This document shows positions 50,038 to 58,713 of a DNA stretch of 64,000 bases, one piece after another (position 1 is the stretch's first letter; each line of letters opens with the position of its first letter). The stretch comes from Nitrososphaerales archaeon (GTDB taxonomy: Archaea > Thermoproteota > Nitrososphaeria > Nitrososphaerales > Gagatemarchaeaceae). The stretch lies in NCBI GenBank assembly GCA_030038395.1, contig JASHOZ010000064.1, positions 48,751 through 112,750 on the forward strand, written 5' to 3'. The notes beneath the pieces are model-generated. The model was not told the DNA's origin and made no database searches. It saw only the letters and a program-made list of their open reading frames with translations. The translations under genes were made by a program, and so were the position numbers.

Positions 50038-51243
50038 GTGCTCGTGGGAGTCGTCGGCAAACCTAATGTGGGGAAGTCGACGTTCTTCTCCGCGGCGACA
50101 CTGAAGGATGTGCCGCGAGCCGACTACCCCTTTACCACGATCCAGGCGAACGTAGGGGTCGCCTACCTGAGGACGAAGTGCCCCTGCGCAGAGCTGGGGG
50201 TCACCGACAAGCCGAGGAACTCCGTCTGCGTGAACGGGACCAGGCTCATTCCCGTCAAACTGGTCGACGTCGCAGGTCTGGTCGAGGGAGCCGCCGAAGG
50301 GAAGGGGCTCGGCAACCAATTCCTGGACGACGTCAGGCAGGCCGACGCGCTCATAGAAGTCGTGGACGCTTCAGGGTCGACCGATCTGGAGGGGAGGAAG
50401 GTCCCCGCGGGGTCGCACGACCCGCGGAAGGACGTGGAGATGGTCGAGCGAGAGTTTGACCTCTGGGTCTACGGTCTGCTGGCGAGGGACTGGGACAGGG
50501 CCTCCAAGGCCATTGAGCAGACGAGGGGGCGGATAATGGAGCACGTGGCGAACCGGCTCTCCGGCCTCTCGGTCACGCTTGCCGACGTGGAACAGGTGGT
50601 CCTGCACAACCACCTTCCGGCGGAGAGACCCAGCTCGTGGAGCTCCGCCCAGCTGATGGACCTTGTGTCTGGCATGAGGAAGCTCACAAAGCCATCCTTG
50701 GTCGCCGCGAACAAGTGCGACCTACCCACCTCCGCGGCGAACGTGGAGAGGCTGAAGCAGAGTGGGAGGAGGGTGATACCGTGCGCGTCTGAGGCGGAGC
50801 TCCTGCTCAGGAGGGCGGCCGAGCGAGGGATGATCAGATACGTCCCCGGGGACGCCTCCTTCGAAGCCGTGGAACCCGCGACCCTCAGCCAGGCGCAGTC
50901 CGACGCCCTCGCCATGGTCGACGCGCGGGTGATGAAGGTGTACGGCGGTACGGGAGTGCAGCAGGCCATAGACGAGGCGTACTTCACACTCCTTAGCGCG
51001 GTGGTCGTCTTCCCGGTGGAGGACGAGACTAAGATGTCCGACAAGGACGGCAACGTCCTCCCCGACGCGTACGTGATGAAGGGCGGGTCTACTGCCCTAG
51101 ACCTGGCGAGGAAGGTGCACGGCGAGCTGGCAGAGACGTTTCTCTACGCGATCGACGCCCGCAACGGGAAGAGGCTGTCCGCGGAGCACGTCCTCGGCAA
51201 CAGGGACGTAGTGAAGATCGTCTCAAGCGGCAAGAGGGGCTAG
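50038..51243 (+). CDS. ychF: Obg-family GTPase YchF
   Basis: This roughly 400-aa TGS-domain P-loop ATPase/GTPase associates with ribosomes. Motifs: GVVGKPNVGKSTFFSAAT, DVAGLVEGAAEGKGLGNQFL, NKCD and the C-terminal TGS domain (DGNVLPDAYVMKGGSTALDL). GTG 50038 gives the usual short N-terminus and fits the TATA; GTG 50023 adds five residues. The 3' end overlaps convergent eS1 by 21 bp. Confidence 0.94.
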   Translation: MLVGVVGKPNVGKSTFFSAATLKDVPRADYPFTTIQANVGVAYLRTKCPCAELGVTDKPRNSVCVNGTRLIPVKLVDVAGLVEGAAEGKGLGNQFLDDVRQADALIEVVDASGSTDLEGRKVPAGSHDPRKDVEMVEREFDLWVYGLLARDWDRASKAIEQTRGRIMEHVANRLSGLSVTLADVEQVVLHNHLPAERPSSWSSAQLMDLVSGMRKLTKPSLVAANKCDLPTSAANVERLKQSGRRVIPCASEAELLLRRAAERGMIRYVPGDASFEAVEPATLSQAQSDALAMVDARVMKVYGGTGVQQAIDEAYFTLLSAVVVFPVEDETKMSDKDGNVLPDAYVMKGGSTALDLARKVHGELAETFLYAIDARNGKRLSAEHVLGNRDVVKIVSSGKRG

Positions 51244-51855
51244 GGGAGGGGCCTGAGGCGTCTGCTTCTGGTCAGGCCTCGAGATGAGCTTGCTCTTGCG
51301 GACGCCAACGTGCCTGAGGTGCGTGATCCTCTTCGCCTCGTTGTAGACGTCTGAAGCGACCTTCTGCAGGACGAGCTCTTGGGCCAGCTGGTCGTAGGTG
51401 AGATTGGCCGCCCTCTCGGCGATGACGCGGTCCATGATCACCCTGAGGTCGTGCTTCTTGGAGCTGTTCATCTTCCCCTGTGAGAGCGCCGTGCAATACA
51501 CCCTGACGACGTAGCCGTCCTTCGTGGTGTAGTCCTTGATGAAGTCCGACATCGACGATCCGCGCCTGATCAGGCTCCGGAGGAACTCGCGAGAGTACTC
51601 GTGGCCTTTGAAGACGGTCGCCGCATTCTCGCCTTCCACCTTGTCGATCTGGAAGTAGAGCTTGAAGCTGTAATGCTGAGGGTCCTGTTTCAGTATGTCA
51701 TAGAGCGTCGTCTCGACCACCCTCCCCGACGGCTTCTCCACGTCGGTCAGGGGGACGCGCGCTATGGGGGCATTGCCAAACGAGGGAGAAGCGGTGACCG
51801 TGACCCACGACTTCAGCTTCCACTTGTCCCTGACCTTGGCTACCTTCTTTGGCAA
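51223..51855 (-). CDS. rps3ae: 30S ribosomal protein eS1 (S3Ae)
   Basis: This 210-aa archaeal/eukaryotic small-subunit protein contains RDKWKLKSWVTVTASPSFGN, VETTLYDILKQDP and HEYSREFLRSLIRRGSS, with a Pro/Ala-rich tail. TATA-like GGTTATAAGC (51877-51886) lies 27 bp before the TTG, so it has its own promoter although it follows serS. Confidence 0.95.
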   Translation of the reverse strand: MPKKVAKVRDKWKLKSWVTVTASPSFGNAPIARVPLTDVEKPSGRVVETTLYDILKQDPQHYSFKLYFQIDKVEGENAATVFKGHEYSREFLRSLIRRGSSMSDFIKDYTTKDGYVVRVYCTALSQGKMNSSKKHDLRVIMDRVIAERAANLTYDQLAQELVLQKVASDVYNEAKRITHLRHVGVRKSKLISRPDQKQTPQAPPLAPLAA

Positions 51856-51876
51856 CTAGCCTCCCCCCCTCCGCGA

Positions 51877-51886
51877 GCTTATAACC
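51877..51886 (-). promoter_or_regulatory. TATA element of the eS1 gene
   Basis: Minus-strand GGTTATAAGC lies about 27 bp ahead of the eS1 start, in the 31 bp after serS and overlapping its last bases. Confidence 0.55.
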
Positions 51887-53167
51887 TCACTGATGCTTCA
51901 GTGCGTCGACCCCGCCCATGTACTGCCTCAGGGGCTCCGGGATCGCAACGGACCCGTCCTCCCGCTGGAAATTCTCCACTAGCGCGACCAGCGTCCTCGT
52001 GACGACTGCCGTCGAGTTGAGCGTGTGGACGAGGGCCGTCGGCGCGTCCTGCTTGTCCCTGTATCGGATGAGGAGTCTCCGCGACTGGAAGTCCGTGACG
52101 TTGCTGGAGGACGCCATTTCGCGGTACTTCCCCTGACCGGGGAGCCATGCCTCGAGGTCGAACGTCTTCGCGGACATGAACCCCGTGTCGCCGCCGCACA
52201 GGGCAACAAGCCTGTACGGGATCTTCAGCTCCTGATAGATCTTCTCGACGTTGGCGACGAGCTCCTCGTGCAGCTTCCAACTCTCGTCTGGTCTGCAGAA
52301 TATCACCTGCTCGACCTTGTAGAACTGGTGGACCCTGAAGATCCCCTTGGTGTCCTTCCCGTGGGCGCCCGCCTCCACCCTGAAGCAGGGGCTGAACCCG
52401 CAGTACCTTATGGGTAGCTTCGCTCCGTCCAGTATCTCGTCCATGTGCATCGACACGAGCGGGTGTTCGGACGTCGCGATCAGGTTCAGGTCCTCCCCGT
52501 CTATCTTGTAGATGACCGGCCCGAAGTCCTCCAGGTTGACGACGCCTTCGTACGCCGCCCTGTTGAGCATGAAGGGGGGCTCGACGGCCGTGTACCCTCT
52601 AGCCTTCAGGAAATCCAAGGCGTACTGCATTATCGCGTGCTCGAGCTTCACGGCGTCTCCGAGCAGAAATCCGAACCTGGCGCCGGCCACCTTGGCGGCC
52701 CGCTCGAGGTCGACCATCCCGAGGCCGGTCAGGATGTCGATGTGGTCCTTCGGCTTGAAGTCGAACCTCGGGGTCCCCCCCACGGACTTCACGGTGACGC
52801 TCTCCGTCTCGTCCTTCCCTTCCGGGACGCTGTCGTGGAGCATGTTCGGGAGGCTCATCAGCACTTCCTTCAGGCGTGCGCTGCGGGCGTCTGCCTCCGC
52901 GTCCAGCCGCTTTATCTCGTCTGGGATGCCCTCGATCTCGCGGATCCTCGCGTCGATCGGCTCGCCTCGTCTTTTCATCGCCGCTACCTCGGCCGTCAGG
53001 GTGTTCTGCTTGTGTCGCAGGGCGTCGACCTCCGTCTTCAGCTTCCTCCAGTCCGAGTCCGCCCTGGCCGCATCCGCCACCAGCGAGACCTTCTGGAGCG
53101 CGCCCCGCTTCTTCAGGTTGGCCACGACGGAGTCGGGGTCCTCCCTCACGAGCTTTACGTCAAGCAT
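51887..53167 (-). CDS. serS: Seryl-tRNA synthetase, bacterial type
   Basis: This 426-aa class II synthetase has MLDVKLVREDPDSVVANLKK, a long N-terminal coiled-coil arm (about 30-110), the motif 2 region CFRVEAGAHGKDTKGIFRVH and motif 3 (NSTAVVTRTLVALVENFQ). It is the common SerS, not the methanogen type. Start at ATG 53167 (longer frame from 53203 lies in pcc1). It overlaps pcc1 by 8 bp. Confidence 0.95.
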   Translation of the reverse strand: MLDVKLVREDPDSVVANLKKRGALQKVSLVADAARADSDWRKLKTEVDALRHKQNTLTAEVAAMKRRGEPIDARIREIEGIPDEIKRLDAEADARSARLKEVLMSLPNMLHDSVPEGKDETESVTVKSVGGTPRFDFKPKDHIDILTGLGMVDLERAAKVAGARFGFLLGDAVKLEHAIMQYALDFLKARGYTAVEPPFMLNRAAYEGVVNLEDFGPVIYKIDGEDLNLIATSEHPLVSMHMDEILDGAKLPIRYCGFSPCFRVEAGAHGKDTKGIFRVHQFYKVEQVIFCRPDESWKLHEELVANVEKIYQELKIPYRLVALCGGDTGFMSAKTFDLEAWLPGQGKYREMASSSNVTDFQSRRLLIRYRDKQDAPTALVHTLNSTAVVTRTLVALVENFQREDGSVAIPEPLRQYMGGVDALKHQ

Positions 53168-53441
53168 CGCCGCTGCGCTCCATCCGGCGGGGTGCCCTCG
53201 CATGCGATAAAAGCCATATCTCCTGAAACAGCGTCACGTCCCGGAGCACGGACGCCTGCCCCGATACTGCGGCAGGAGGCGAGTCGGAGATGATGGTGAC
53301 TGTCAGCACCCTGCCGCGTTGTCTCATCGCGATAGTCAGCCCGCGTGGCGCGCGCCTGTTGTCGGGCGTCAGCACAGACGCAAGGCTCGCGCAAACGGTG
53401 TCGTCGGCGCAGGCTAGCCGGAGCTCCGTCGTCGCGTTCAT
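53160..53441 (-). CDS. pcc1: KEOPS subunit Pcc1-like protein
   Basis: This 93-aa protein starts ATG 53441 (MNATTELRLACADDTVCA). It shows the Pcc1/CTAG core SVLTPDNRRAPRGLTIAMRQ and a C-terminal helix, as in the small dimerising KEOPS subunit that works with Kae1 and Bud32 in t6A tRNA modification. Coupled by a 4-bp overlap to the DHH nuclease; such S15-RecJ-Pcc1-S3Ae clusters occur in other archaea. Confidence 0.85.
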   Translation of the reverse strand: MNATTELRLACADDTVCASLASVLTPDNRRAPRGLTIAMRQRGRVLTVTIISDSPPAAVSGQASVLRDVTLFQEIWLLSHARAPRRMERSGDA

Positions 53442-54793
53442 TCCCGGAACCTGGCCGAAACCGTCTCCAAGAAAGCCTCCGCAGACTCCACTGGAATCCG
53501 CGCCCCCGCTGCCATCGTGTGGCCGCCTCCGACCCCCCCTACGGCCTCCCCGGCCTCCCTCATCACCAGCCCGAGGTTCACCTCCCCCGCGAAGGCATCT
53601 CCCACCCTCGAAGACACCTTGATCTCGGCGTCGCCGCTCGAAGAGAGTCCGACGACTATCTTGTCCCTGTACCCCGGGGACGAAGTGAGAATAGAGATCA
53701 CCGGGCCGAGCAGCCTCTCGTCGACGACGCCCTCGCACCTGGCGACGACGAGGTGGCTGGTCTGGTGGAGCCTCGCCGGGTCGCCCGTCAGGGCGTCCAA
53801 CGCCTTCCCTAGCCCCGCCCTGTAATGGGATAGCGTCTGCATTGCCTCCTTCAGCGCCTCAGACCGGTCGCCGAGGCAAATCGAGACTCCGACCCCCGGG
53901 GCTTCCATCCTTCCGCACGCGTTCAGCAGCGTCGCGAACTCCCTCGCGTCGCGGAGGGGCGTGAATGAGTCTTCGTAGGTCAGCGTGTAGACTTCGCCGA
54001 CCAGCGTGGCGAGCGCGTCCGTGGCCCCTTCTGTGGAGGAAACGACGCTGGCTACCACCTCCGTCAGCTTGGCCCTCTCCGCCTCAGACAGGGATGATAC
54101 CGTCCGCCAGGCGCCCTCGTCCTTCAGTTCGATCCCCGCTCCATGCAGGGCTGTCAGGACGGCGTCCCTGTCGCCCGTGAGGCCCTTGAGGTAGGGCGAA
54201 GACGTCAGTGCGACTGCTTCGTGGATGGGGCGCGTCTCCCTGCCGCTGAAGACCAGGTCCTTCGTCGCAGTGATCAGGCCCGCCTCCCGCGCCTCGTCCA
54301 TGGCCGCTCTGTTCAGCCCGGTCAGCGACCTCCCCGGCCCGCCATCCTGCCTGTCAGCCACCGCCCCAACCACGGCGAGGGGGGACAGGTCCACGTTGGA
54401 GGGGTCGAGGGACGACGCGAAGAAGTAGGCCATCGAGGAGGAGCAGGCTTCCTTCCCCCCGTCGTAGCCGAACGCCCAGGCGTTAATCACGCTGTCGCGG
54501 GCCATGTCATCCTCAGAGAGCTGGTGGTGGTCGATCACCAGGAACCGGTCGCCGAAGGCGCTTGCCAGCTCAGTGATGAGCGTTGAGGCGAGGTCGGTGA
54601 ATATGTAGAATTCATACCCCTGCAGCTGCAGGCGAGCTATTGCCTTCTGGTCCAGGTCAGGGACGGTGCGTAAGGCGACGTTCGCCCCTCTTCGGGCGAG
54701 CGAGGCGAACACGGTCGAGCCGCTCGCCAGGCCGTCCGCGTCGATGTGGGTGACGACGAGCAGCCTGCGTCTCTCCTTGACGAGCTTGGCCAT
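53438..54793 (-). CDS. DHH-family exonuclease/phosphoesterase (RecJ/GAN-like)
   Basis: This 451-aa protein has DHH motifs (VVTHIDADGLASGSTVFAS, VIDHHQL) and the DHHA1 motif GVGGGHTMAAGA. Archaeal members of this type associate with the CMG replication helicase (GAN) or degrade nanoRNA. ATG 54793 leaves a 68-bp gap after uS15 with no alternative canonical start in frame, and the first motif begins only 12 residues in. Confidence 0.88.
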   Translation of the reverse strand: MAKLVKERRRLLVVTHIDADGLASGSTVFASLARRGANVALRTVPDLDQKAIARLQLQGYEFYIFTDLASTLITELASAFGDRFLVIDHHQLSEDDMARDSVINAWAFGYDGGKEACSSSMAYFFASSLDPSNVDLSPLAVVGAVADRQDGGPGRSLTGLNRAAMDEAREAGLITATKDLVFSGRETRPIHEAVALTSSPYLKGLTGDRDAVLTALHGAGIELKDEGAWRTVSSLSEAERAKLTEVVASVVSSTEGATDALATLVGEVYTLTYEDSFTPLRDAREFATLLNACGRMEAPGVGVSICLGDRSEALKEAMQTLSHYRAGLGKALDALTGDPARLHQTSHLVVARCEGVVDERLLGPVISILTSSPGYRDKIVVGLSSSGDAEIKVSSRVGDAFAGEVNLGLVMREAGEAVGGVGGGHTMAAGARIPVESAEAFLETVSARFRE

Positions 54794-54861
54794 GCGTGAT
54801 GCGACGGTCCTGTATCTTGCGAGGAGGCCATCGAGGTCGGCCGCCGTGACGTGGTCCTCCG

Positions 54862-55311
54862 TTAAGCCAGCTGTGCGACTACGGCAGTGTACTTGAAGTC
54901 CTTGGGGAGGAGGCCAGCGCCTTTGTAGTACTTCGCCAGTCGGTAGATCTTTGCCTCCACTAGCTCCAGGGAGTGGACGTTCTTCCTGTCGCTCCCGTGC
55001 TCCTTCAGGTGCCGCTGCACTCTCTGTGCACGGTCGATCAGGTCCTGGAGGTCCTGCGGGAGCTTCGGAGAAGCCTTGCCGTCAGCCAGCACCCGGCCGA
55101 TCGACTCGCCCACAATCGGCTTCACTAGCGGGACGCCGTAGTCGTCTCTCAGGGTTACTCCTATCCTGCTCTGGGTCATCCCCTCCTTCGCGAGCTTTAG
55201 AATCGTGGTCCGCACCTCTTCCGGCGTCGTCTTCACCCAGCTGGGAGGCCCTTTGCTCGACGGCCTCGTCTGGTGCGACTTCCCGTGTCTGTGAGAGTGG
55301 ATGCGTGCCAT
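54862..55311 (-). CDS. rps15: 30S ribosomal protein uS15
   Basis: This 149-aa archaeal-length protein starts ATG 55311 (ARIHSHRHGKSHQTRP). It contains PPSWVKTTPEEVRTTILKLA, GMTQSRIGVTLRDDYGVP and HSLELVEAKIYRLAKYYK. An upstream in-frame codon at 55341 is less likely. A TATA-like CCTTTATCTGG lies about 40 bp upstream. Confidence 0.95.
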   Translation of the reverse strand: MARIHSHRHGKSHQTRPSSKGPPSWVKTTPEEVRTTILKLAKEGMTQSRIGVTLRDDYGVPLVKPIVGESIGRVLADGKASPKLPQDLQDLIDRAQRVQRHLKEHGSDRKNVHSLELVEAKIYRLAKYYKGAGLLPKDFKYTAVVAQLA

Positions 55312-55344
55312 GCTGGAACCTTCTTCCCGTGTCCTTCGCATTAT

Positions 55345-55355
55345 CCAGATAAAGG
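55345..55355 (-). promoter_or_regulatory. TATA element of the uS15 gene cluster
   Basis: Minus-strand CCTTTATCTGG precedes the uS15 ATG by about 38 bp and probably drives uS15, the DHH nuclease, pcc1 and serS. Confidence 0.5.
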
Positions 55356-55429
55356 TTGCCCGGTTGCGCGGAGGTTTTGGCCAATCGCAGTTTGGCTCAG
55401 ACCCCTGTCAACCTCCGTCGGACTGGATC

Positions 55430-55798
55430 TCAGTCCATCGCACCCCGCTGCCAGATGCCTAGGACGTTTCCGTCGATGTCTCGGAAGAGGGCGACTGTCA
55501 GGTCCCCCTCGGGGTACGGCGCCCTGACGACTTCGCCTCCGTTGGCCCTGAGTCTCTCGATTATAGGCTCCAGCTTGTCAACGTAGATGAAAGGGACGAT
55601 CCCGGCTTCGCCGACCGCTCTGAACTTCGGCTCCCAGTGCCCTATTACGTGTCCAGTGCCGTCCTCGAAAGATGCGTGGCCCGGTCTCACCTGCACCTTC
55701 CATCCGAAGACGTTGCGGTAGAACTCGGCAGACCTCGCAGAGTCCTGAGAGGGGAAGCTCAGGAACGAAACTCCATTGTTTCGGAAGACACCGCTCAC
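55430..55798 (-). CDS. VOC (glyoxalase/bleomycin-resistance) superfamily protein
   Basis: This 122-aa protein consists of two paired beta-alpha-beta modules: SFLSFPSQDSARSAEFYRNV and IVPFIYVDKLEPIIERL, ending DIDGNVLGIWQ. Such proteins bind a metal and act as isomerases or dioxygenases; the substrate is unknown. TATA-like GGATAAATC lies about 26 bp before the GTG. Confidence 0.88.
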   Translation of the reverse strand: MSGVFRNNGVSFLSFPSQDSARSAEFYRNVFGWKVQVRPGHASFEDGTGHVIGHWEPKFRAVGEAGIVPFIYVDKLEPIIERLRANGGEVVRAPYPEGDLTVALFRDIDGNVLGIWQRGAMD

Positions 55799-55888
55799 TC
55801 TCTCGCCGGGGAAGGACTCAAGATTTATCCCTTCAGGGAAGCGCGGACTCAGGGCCGGCTACCCGGCCACGCTGCCCTCCGGGGAAGG

Positions 55889-56476
55889 TTACGGCCCAGA
55901 CCGGCCCGACCTGGCGCTGCCAGAGACGGCGCGGAGGCCCAGCCACGACGCCATCGCCTTCAGGGCTCTTCCTCTGTGCGACGCCGCGCACTTCTCAGAG
56001 AAAGGCATCTGCGCCAGTGTGCGTGCGAATCCCGCCGGGACGAACAGGGGGTCGTAGCCGAAACCCCTTCGCCCTGCGGGGCGCAGGGCCACTCTCCCCT
56101 CGAGCCTCCCCTCGAACGTCTTGCACACAGAGTCACCTTCGCAGTACGCGACGGCGGCGATGAACTCAGCCCGCCTGTTCCTGGCTCCTTCCATCAACTT
56201 CAGGACGCCGCGCAGCCCGAGAGTCCTCAAGACGAACGATGCGTAGACCCCGGGAAAGCCGTTCAGGCAGTCTATCGCGAGGGCCGAATCCTCGACGAAG
56301 AGGGGCTTGCGATATTCGCTGTAGGCCCGATGTGCCGCTTCGGACGCGACCTCCGAGGGGTCATCCGACTGCAGCTCGGCACCCTTTGAGGGGAGTCGGG
56401 CGAGCGTTACGCCGAACTCGCCGAGCGCTTGGCGCGCCTCCCGAAACTTGTGGTCGTTCGAGGTCGCGAACCATAT
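55889..56476 (-). CDS. XTP/dITP pyrophosphatase, HAM1/RdgB family (non-canonical start)
   Basis: This enzyme removes deaminated purine triphosphates. The conserved N-terminus IWFATSNDHKFREARQAL and the later FVEDSALAIDCLNGFPGVYA and GFGYDPLFVP read in one open frame of about 195 aa. No ATG, GTG or TTG lies between the in-frame stop at about 56520 and the conserved start. The only plausible initiators are ATA 56476 (or ACG upstream next to GGAGGGGGAGGT). TTG 56230 would delete the first 82 residues, including the substrate pocket. It starts 1 bp after the Bud32 stop. Confidence 0.85.
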   Translation of the reverse strand: MWFATSNDHKFREARQALGEFGVTLARLPSKGAELQSDDPSEVASEAAHRAYSEYRKPLFVEDSALAIDCLNGFPGVYASFVLRTLGLRGVLKLMEGARNRRAEFIAAVAYCEGDSVCKTFEGRLEGRVALRPAGRRGFGYDPLFVPAGFARTLAQMPFSEKCAASHRGRALKAMASWLGLRAVSGSARSGRSGP

Positions 56477-56477
56477 C

Positions 56478-57146
56478 TTACGTGACTCTGGCGTACCTCC
56501 CCCTCCTTTCGATGCTCCTCAGTTGCGTGACGGCTGCCTCCGCTTCTCGGCCGCCCGCTTCGACAGAGTAGCCTTCCAGCAGCGCTTCGAAGGCCCGAGT
56601 TGCCACACGGGCGTGCGCCCCGACGAGCGTCTCCTTGATCAGGCGCAGGTCGACCGCCCTGTCCTCGAGCCTCGACGACCTGCTCGCTAAGCCGAAGTCG
56701 ATCAGCACGAGCTCCTTCCGCCTGACGATTACGTTCGCAGTGGTAATGTCGCCGTGCGTGATGCCGGCGGCATGCAGCCTGGCCACGTCCTGGCCAAGGG
56801 CCCGGAAGAGCCTGCTGGACTCGGCGCTATCTCCTACACGTTCCTTGAGTCTCTCTCCGTAGACGTGTTCCATGACCAGGGTGGTGCCTGGCATGTCGAC
56901 GCGATACAGCCAGGGGACCTGCACACCTGCCTTCCTGGCCGAGTGCATGATCGTCGCCTCGTGCGCCGTCCTCTGCCGACGTATCCCTGAATCAAGTTCC
57001 GGGAGCCTGTAGGGGAGCGGTTTCCTCACCTTGAATATCGCGGGGCGCCCCACCCACGTCCCCTGCAGGATGTCCGCTTCTGCCCCCCTGTAGATCAGGG
57101 AGCCTGGGGGCTTCTCAGTTCCGCCAGGGTATGTCGACTGTGTCAA
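56478..57146 (-). CDS. bud32: KEOPS kinase/ATPase Bud32
   Basis: This 222-aa atypical small kinase supports Kae1 in t6A synthesis. Lys39 (AIFKVRKPLPYR), HGDITTANVI (131-140) and DFG (150-152) are present. TTG 57146 overlaps kae1 by 32 bp. The family usually begins at LIYRGAEADI, so CTG 57098, 17 bp after the kae1 stop, is an alternative start. It is a separate gene here, fused to kae1 in some archaea. Confidence 0.94.
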   Translation of the reverse strand: MTQSTYPGGTEKPPGSLIYRGAEADILQGTWVGRPAIFKVRKPLPYRLPELDSGIRRQRTAHEATIMHSARKAGVQVPWLYRVDMPGTTLVMEHVYGERLKERVGDSAESSRLFRALGQDVARLHAAGITHGDITTANVIVRRKELVLIDFGLASRSSRLEDRAVDLRLIKETLVGAHARVATRAFEALLEGYSVEAGGREAEAAVTQLRSIERRGRYARVT

Positions 57147-58107
57147 GCCTCCACGACTGGCGGACGTCTGCGTCCGATACCGGAACCTGGACTCCCGAGG
57201 CGAAGGCCAGGCTCCCCGTCCAGGCGATCTGGGCGCCGCAGTCGCCGCTGTAGGAGACGGGCGCGAGGTTGGCCCTCGCGGAGTGCCTCGCGGCCATCGT
57301 CGTCATCATTCCGGCGAGCCTGGCGTTTGCCGCCACGCCCCCGACCACCATCAGCTCGCTCTTCCCGGTGAACGCCAGCGCCCTCTCGGTCACCTCTGTG
57401 ACCATGGCGAACGCCGTCTCCTGGATCGAGAAGGAGACAGACTCGAAGCTGACGCCGGCGTCGAGCTTCTCCTTCGCCGCCGTCAGGAGCCCCGAGAAGG
57501 AGACGTCGTTCCCCTTCACAGAGTACGGGAGCCTGTGGTAAGAGGACGACTTCGACGCCGCGGCCTCGACGGCGGCGCCGCATGGGGAAGCCAGGCCTGC
57601 GTGTCTTCCGAACTGGTCGAGCAGCTGCCCCAGGGTGAGGTCGAGGCCCTCTCCGAGAATCCTCCATCGCCCCCCCGAATAGGCGATGACCATCGTGTGG
57701 CCGCCGGAGACGAGCAGCACTACCGGATCCCGCGCGCCCGTCAGGAGGCAGCCGAGCTCTATGTGCCCGACGGCGTGGTTCACCGGGACCAGTGGGACGG
57801 CGAGGGACGAAGCGAGCGTCCTGGCGACCACCGCTCCGACCCTCAGACACGGGCCGAGGCCAGGGCCCATCGCGTATGCGACGGCGGACAGGTCCTCCTC
57901 CCCGACGCCGGACTCCCTTATCGCGCGTTCGAGGACGGTCCCAGCTAAGGCCAGATGGTGCTGGGAGGCTTCGAAGGGGTGGATCCCGCGCCCCGCCGCC
58001 GGCTTGTAGATGCTCTTCTCGTTCGAGAGAATCCTACCGTCGGAGGAGACAACAGACACGGAGAATGTGTGGGCGGTGCTCTCCACGCCGAGGATGTAGG
58101 TGCTCAT
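57115..58107 (-). CDS. kae1: tRNA N6-threonylcarbamoyladenosine transferase Kae1
   Basis: This 330-aa enzyme transfers threonylcarbamoyl to A37 of tRNA. It has the ASKHA start ILGVESTAHTFSVSVV, metal histidines H111 and H115 (HAVGH), and the SGGHT loop (134-138). First gene of a kae1-bud32-HAM1 unit; divergent from the COG1325 gene across about 155 bp. Confidence 0.96.
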   Translation of the reverse strand: MSTYILGVESTAHTFSVSVVSSDGRILSNEKSIYKPAAGRGIHPFEASQHHLALAGTVLERAIRESGVGEEDLSAVAYAMGPGLGPCLRVGAVVARTLASSLAVPLVPVNHAVGHIELGCLLTGARDPVVLLVSGGHTMVIAYSGGRWRILGEGLDLTLGQLLDQFGRHAGLASPCGAAVEAAASKSSSYHRLPYSVKGNDVSFSGLLTAAKEKLDAGVSFESVSFSIQETAFAMVTEVTERALAFTGKSELMVVGGVAANARLAGMMTTMAARHSARANLAPVSYSGDCGAQIAWTGSLAFASGVQVPVSDADVRQSWRLDTVDIPWRN

Positions 58108-58231
58108 GCGCAGCTACAGCTTTCGTGTCCGCCCGTACAGGCTCCCGGCGAGCTCGACGCAGGGCTTTACCTCGTCGGAGAGGATGTCAGCGGCAGGCAG
58201 GCTTCTGGGCACGACTCTGCTTCCCAAATCG

Positions 58232-58241
58232 CTAATAGTTA
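58232..58241 (+). promoter_or_regulatory. TATA element for the COG1325 gene
   Basis: CTAATAGTTA lies 27 bp ahead of TTG 58264, pointing to a leaderless message and rejecting the longer open frame that extends back into kae1. Confidence 0.5.
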
Positions 58242-58263
58242 TCGGTTGTGGGATGAGGCGGAC

Positions 58264-58713
58264 TTGCAGGGCCCGATCCAGTCGGTAGAGGTCTCGTTCA
58301 TCGTGCACGCGACCGAAGACCTGGAGGCACTCGAGGACTCCGTCTGCGCAGCGCTCTCCATCGTCGCCCCGCCCGAGGAGGAGAGGTTCGAGGGCCACTT
58401 CGGCAACGCGATAGTCCGCGTGCGATATCAGGTGGTAGGCGAGAAGGTGCGGGACGTCCTAGAGAGTGTGGCGAGGCACACTCCGGCGGAGGCCAAGAAG
58501 GGTTTCCGCGCCCAGGTGGCGTCACTCATGGACGAGCACTCGGCGCTCTTCCTGCGTTTCGACAAGCAGCGGCTCGTCAAAGGAGTGCTCGCGGAGGGTG
58601 CCGAAGACGCCGTGAGGGTGAAGGTGAAGCCACGGAGCTTTGCGCTCAGGGGGAACGTCGCCGCCGAGTACTACCGCGACGCGCTCTTTGGAGGGGAGCG
58701 GCAGACACGGTGA
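58264..58713 (+). CDS. RNA-binding protein of the COG1325 (predicted exosome-associated) family
   Basis: This product of about 149 aa from TTG 58264 contains SVEVSFIVHATEDLEALEDS, FEGHFGNAIVRVRYQV and LRFDKQRLVKG, typical of the archaeal COG1325 proteins. These lie with RNase P and exosome genes in many genomes. The 3' end overlaps the Pop5-like gene by 4 bp, supporting an RNA-processing unit. Confidence 0.85.
   Translation: MQGPIQSVEVSFIVHATEDLEALEDSVCAALSIVAPPEEERFEGHFGNAIVRVRYQVVGEKVRDVLESVARHTPAEAKKGFRAQVASLMDEHSALFLRFDKQRLVKGVLAEGAEDAVRVKVKPRSFALRGNVAAEYYRDALFGGERQTR

Noticed and set aside
57955..58263. Upstream extension of the COG1325 reading frame
   Set aside because: It runs antisense through kae1 and the TATA at 58232-58241 lies downstream of most of it.
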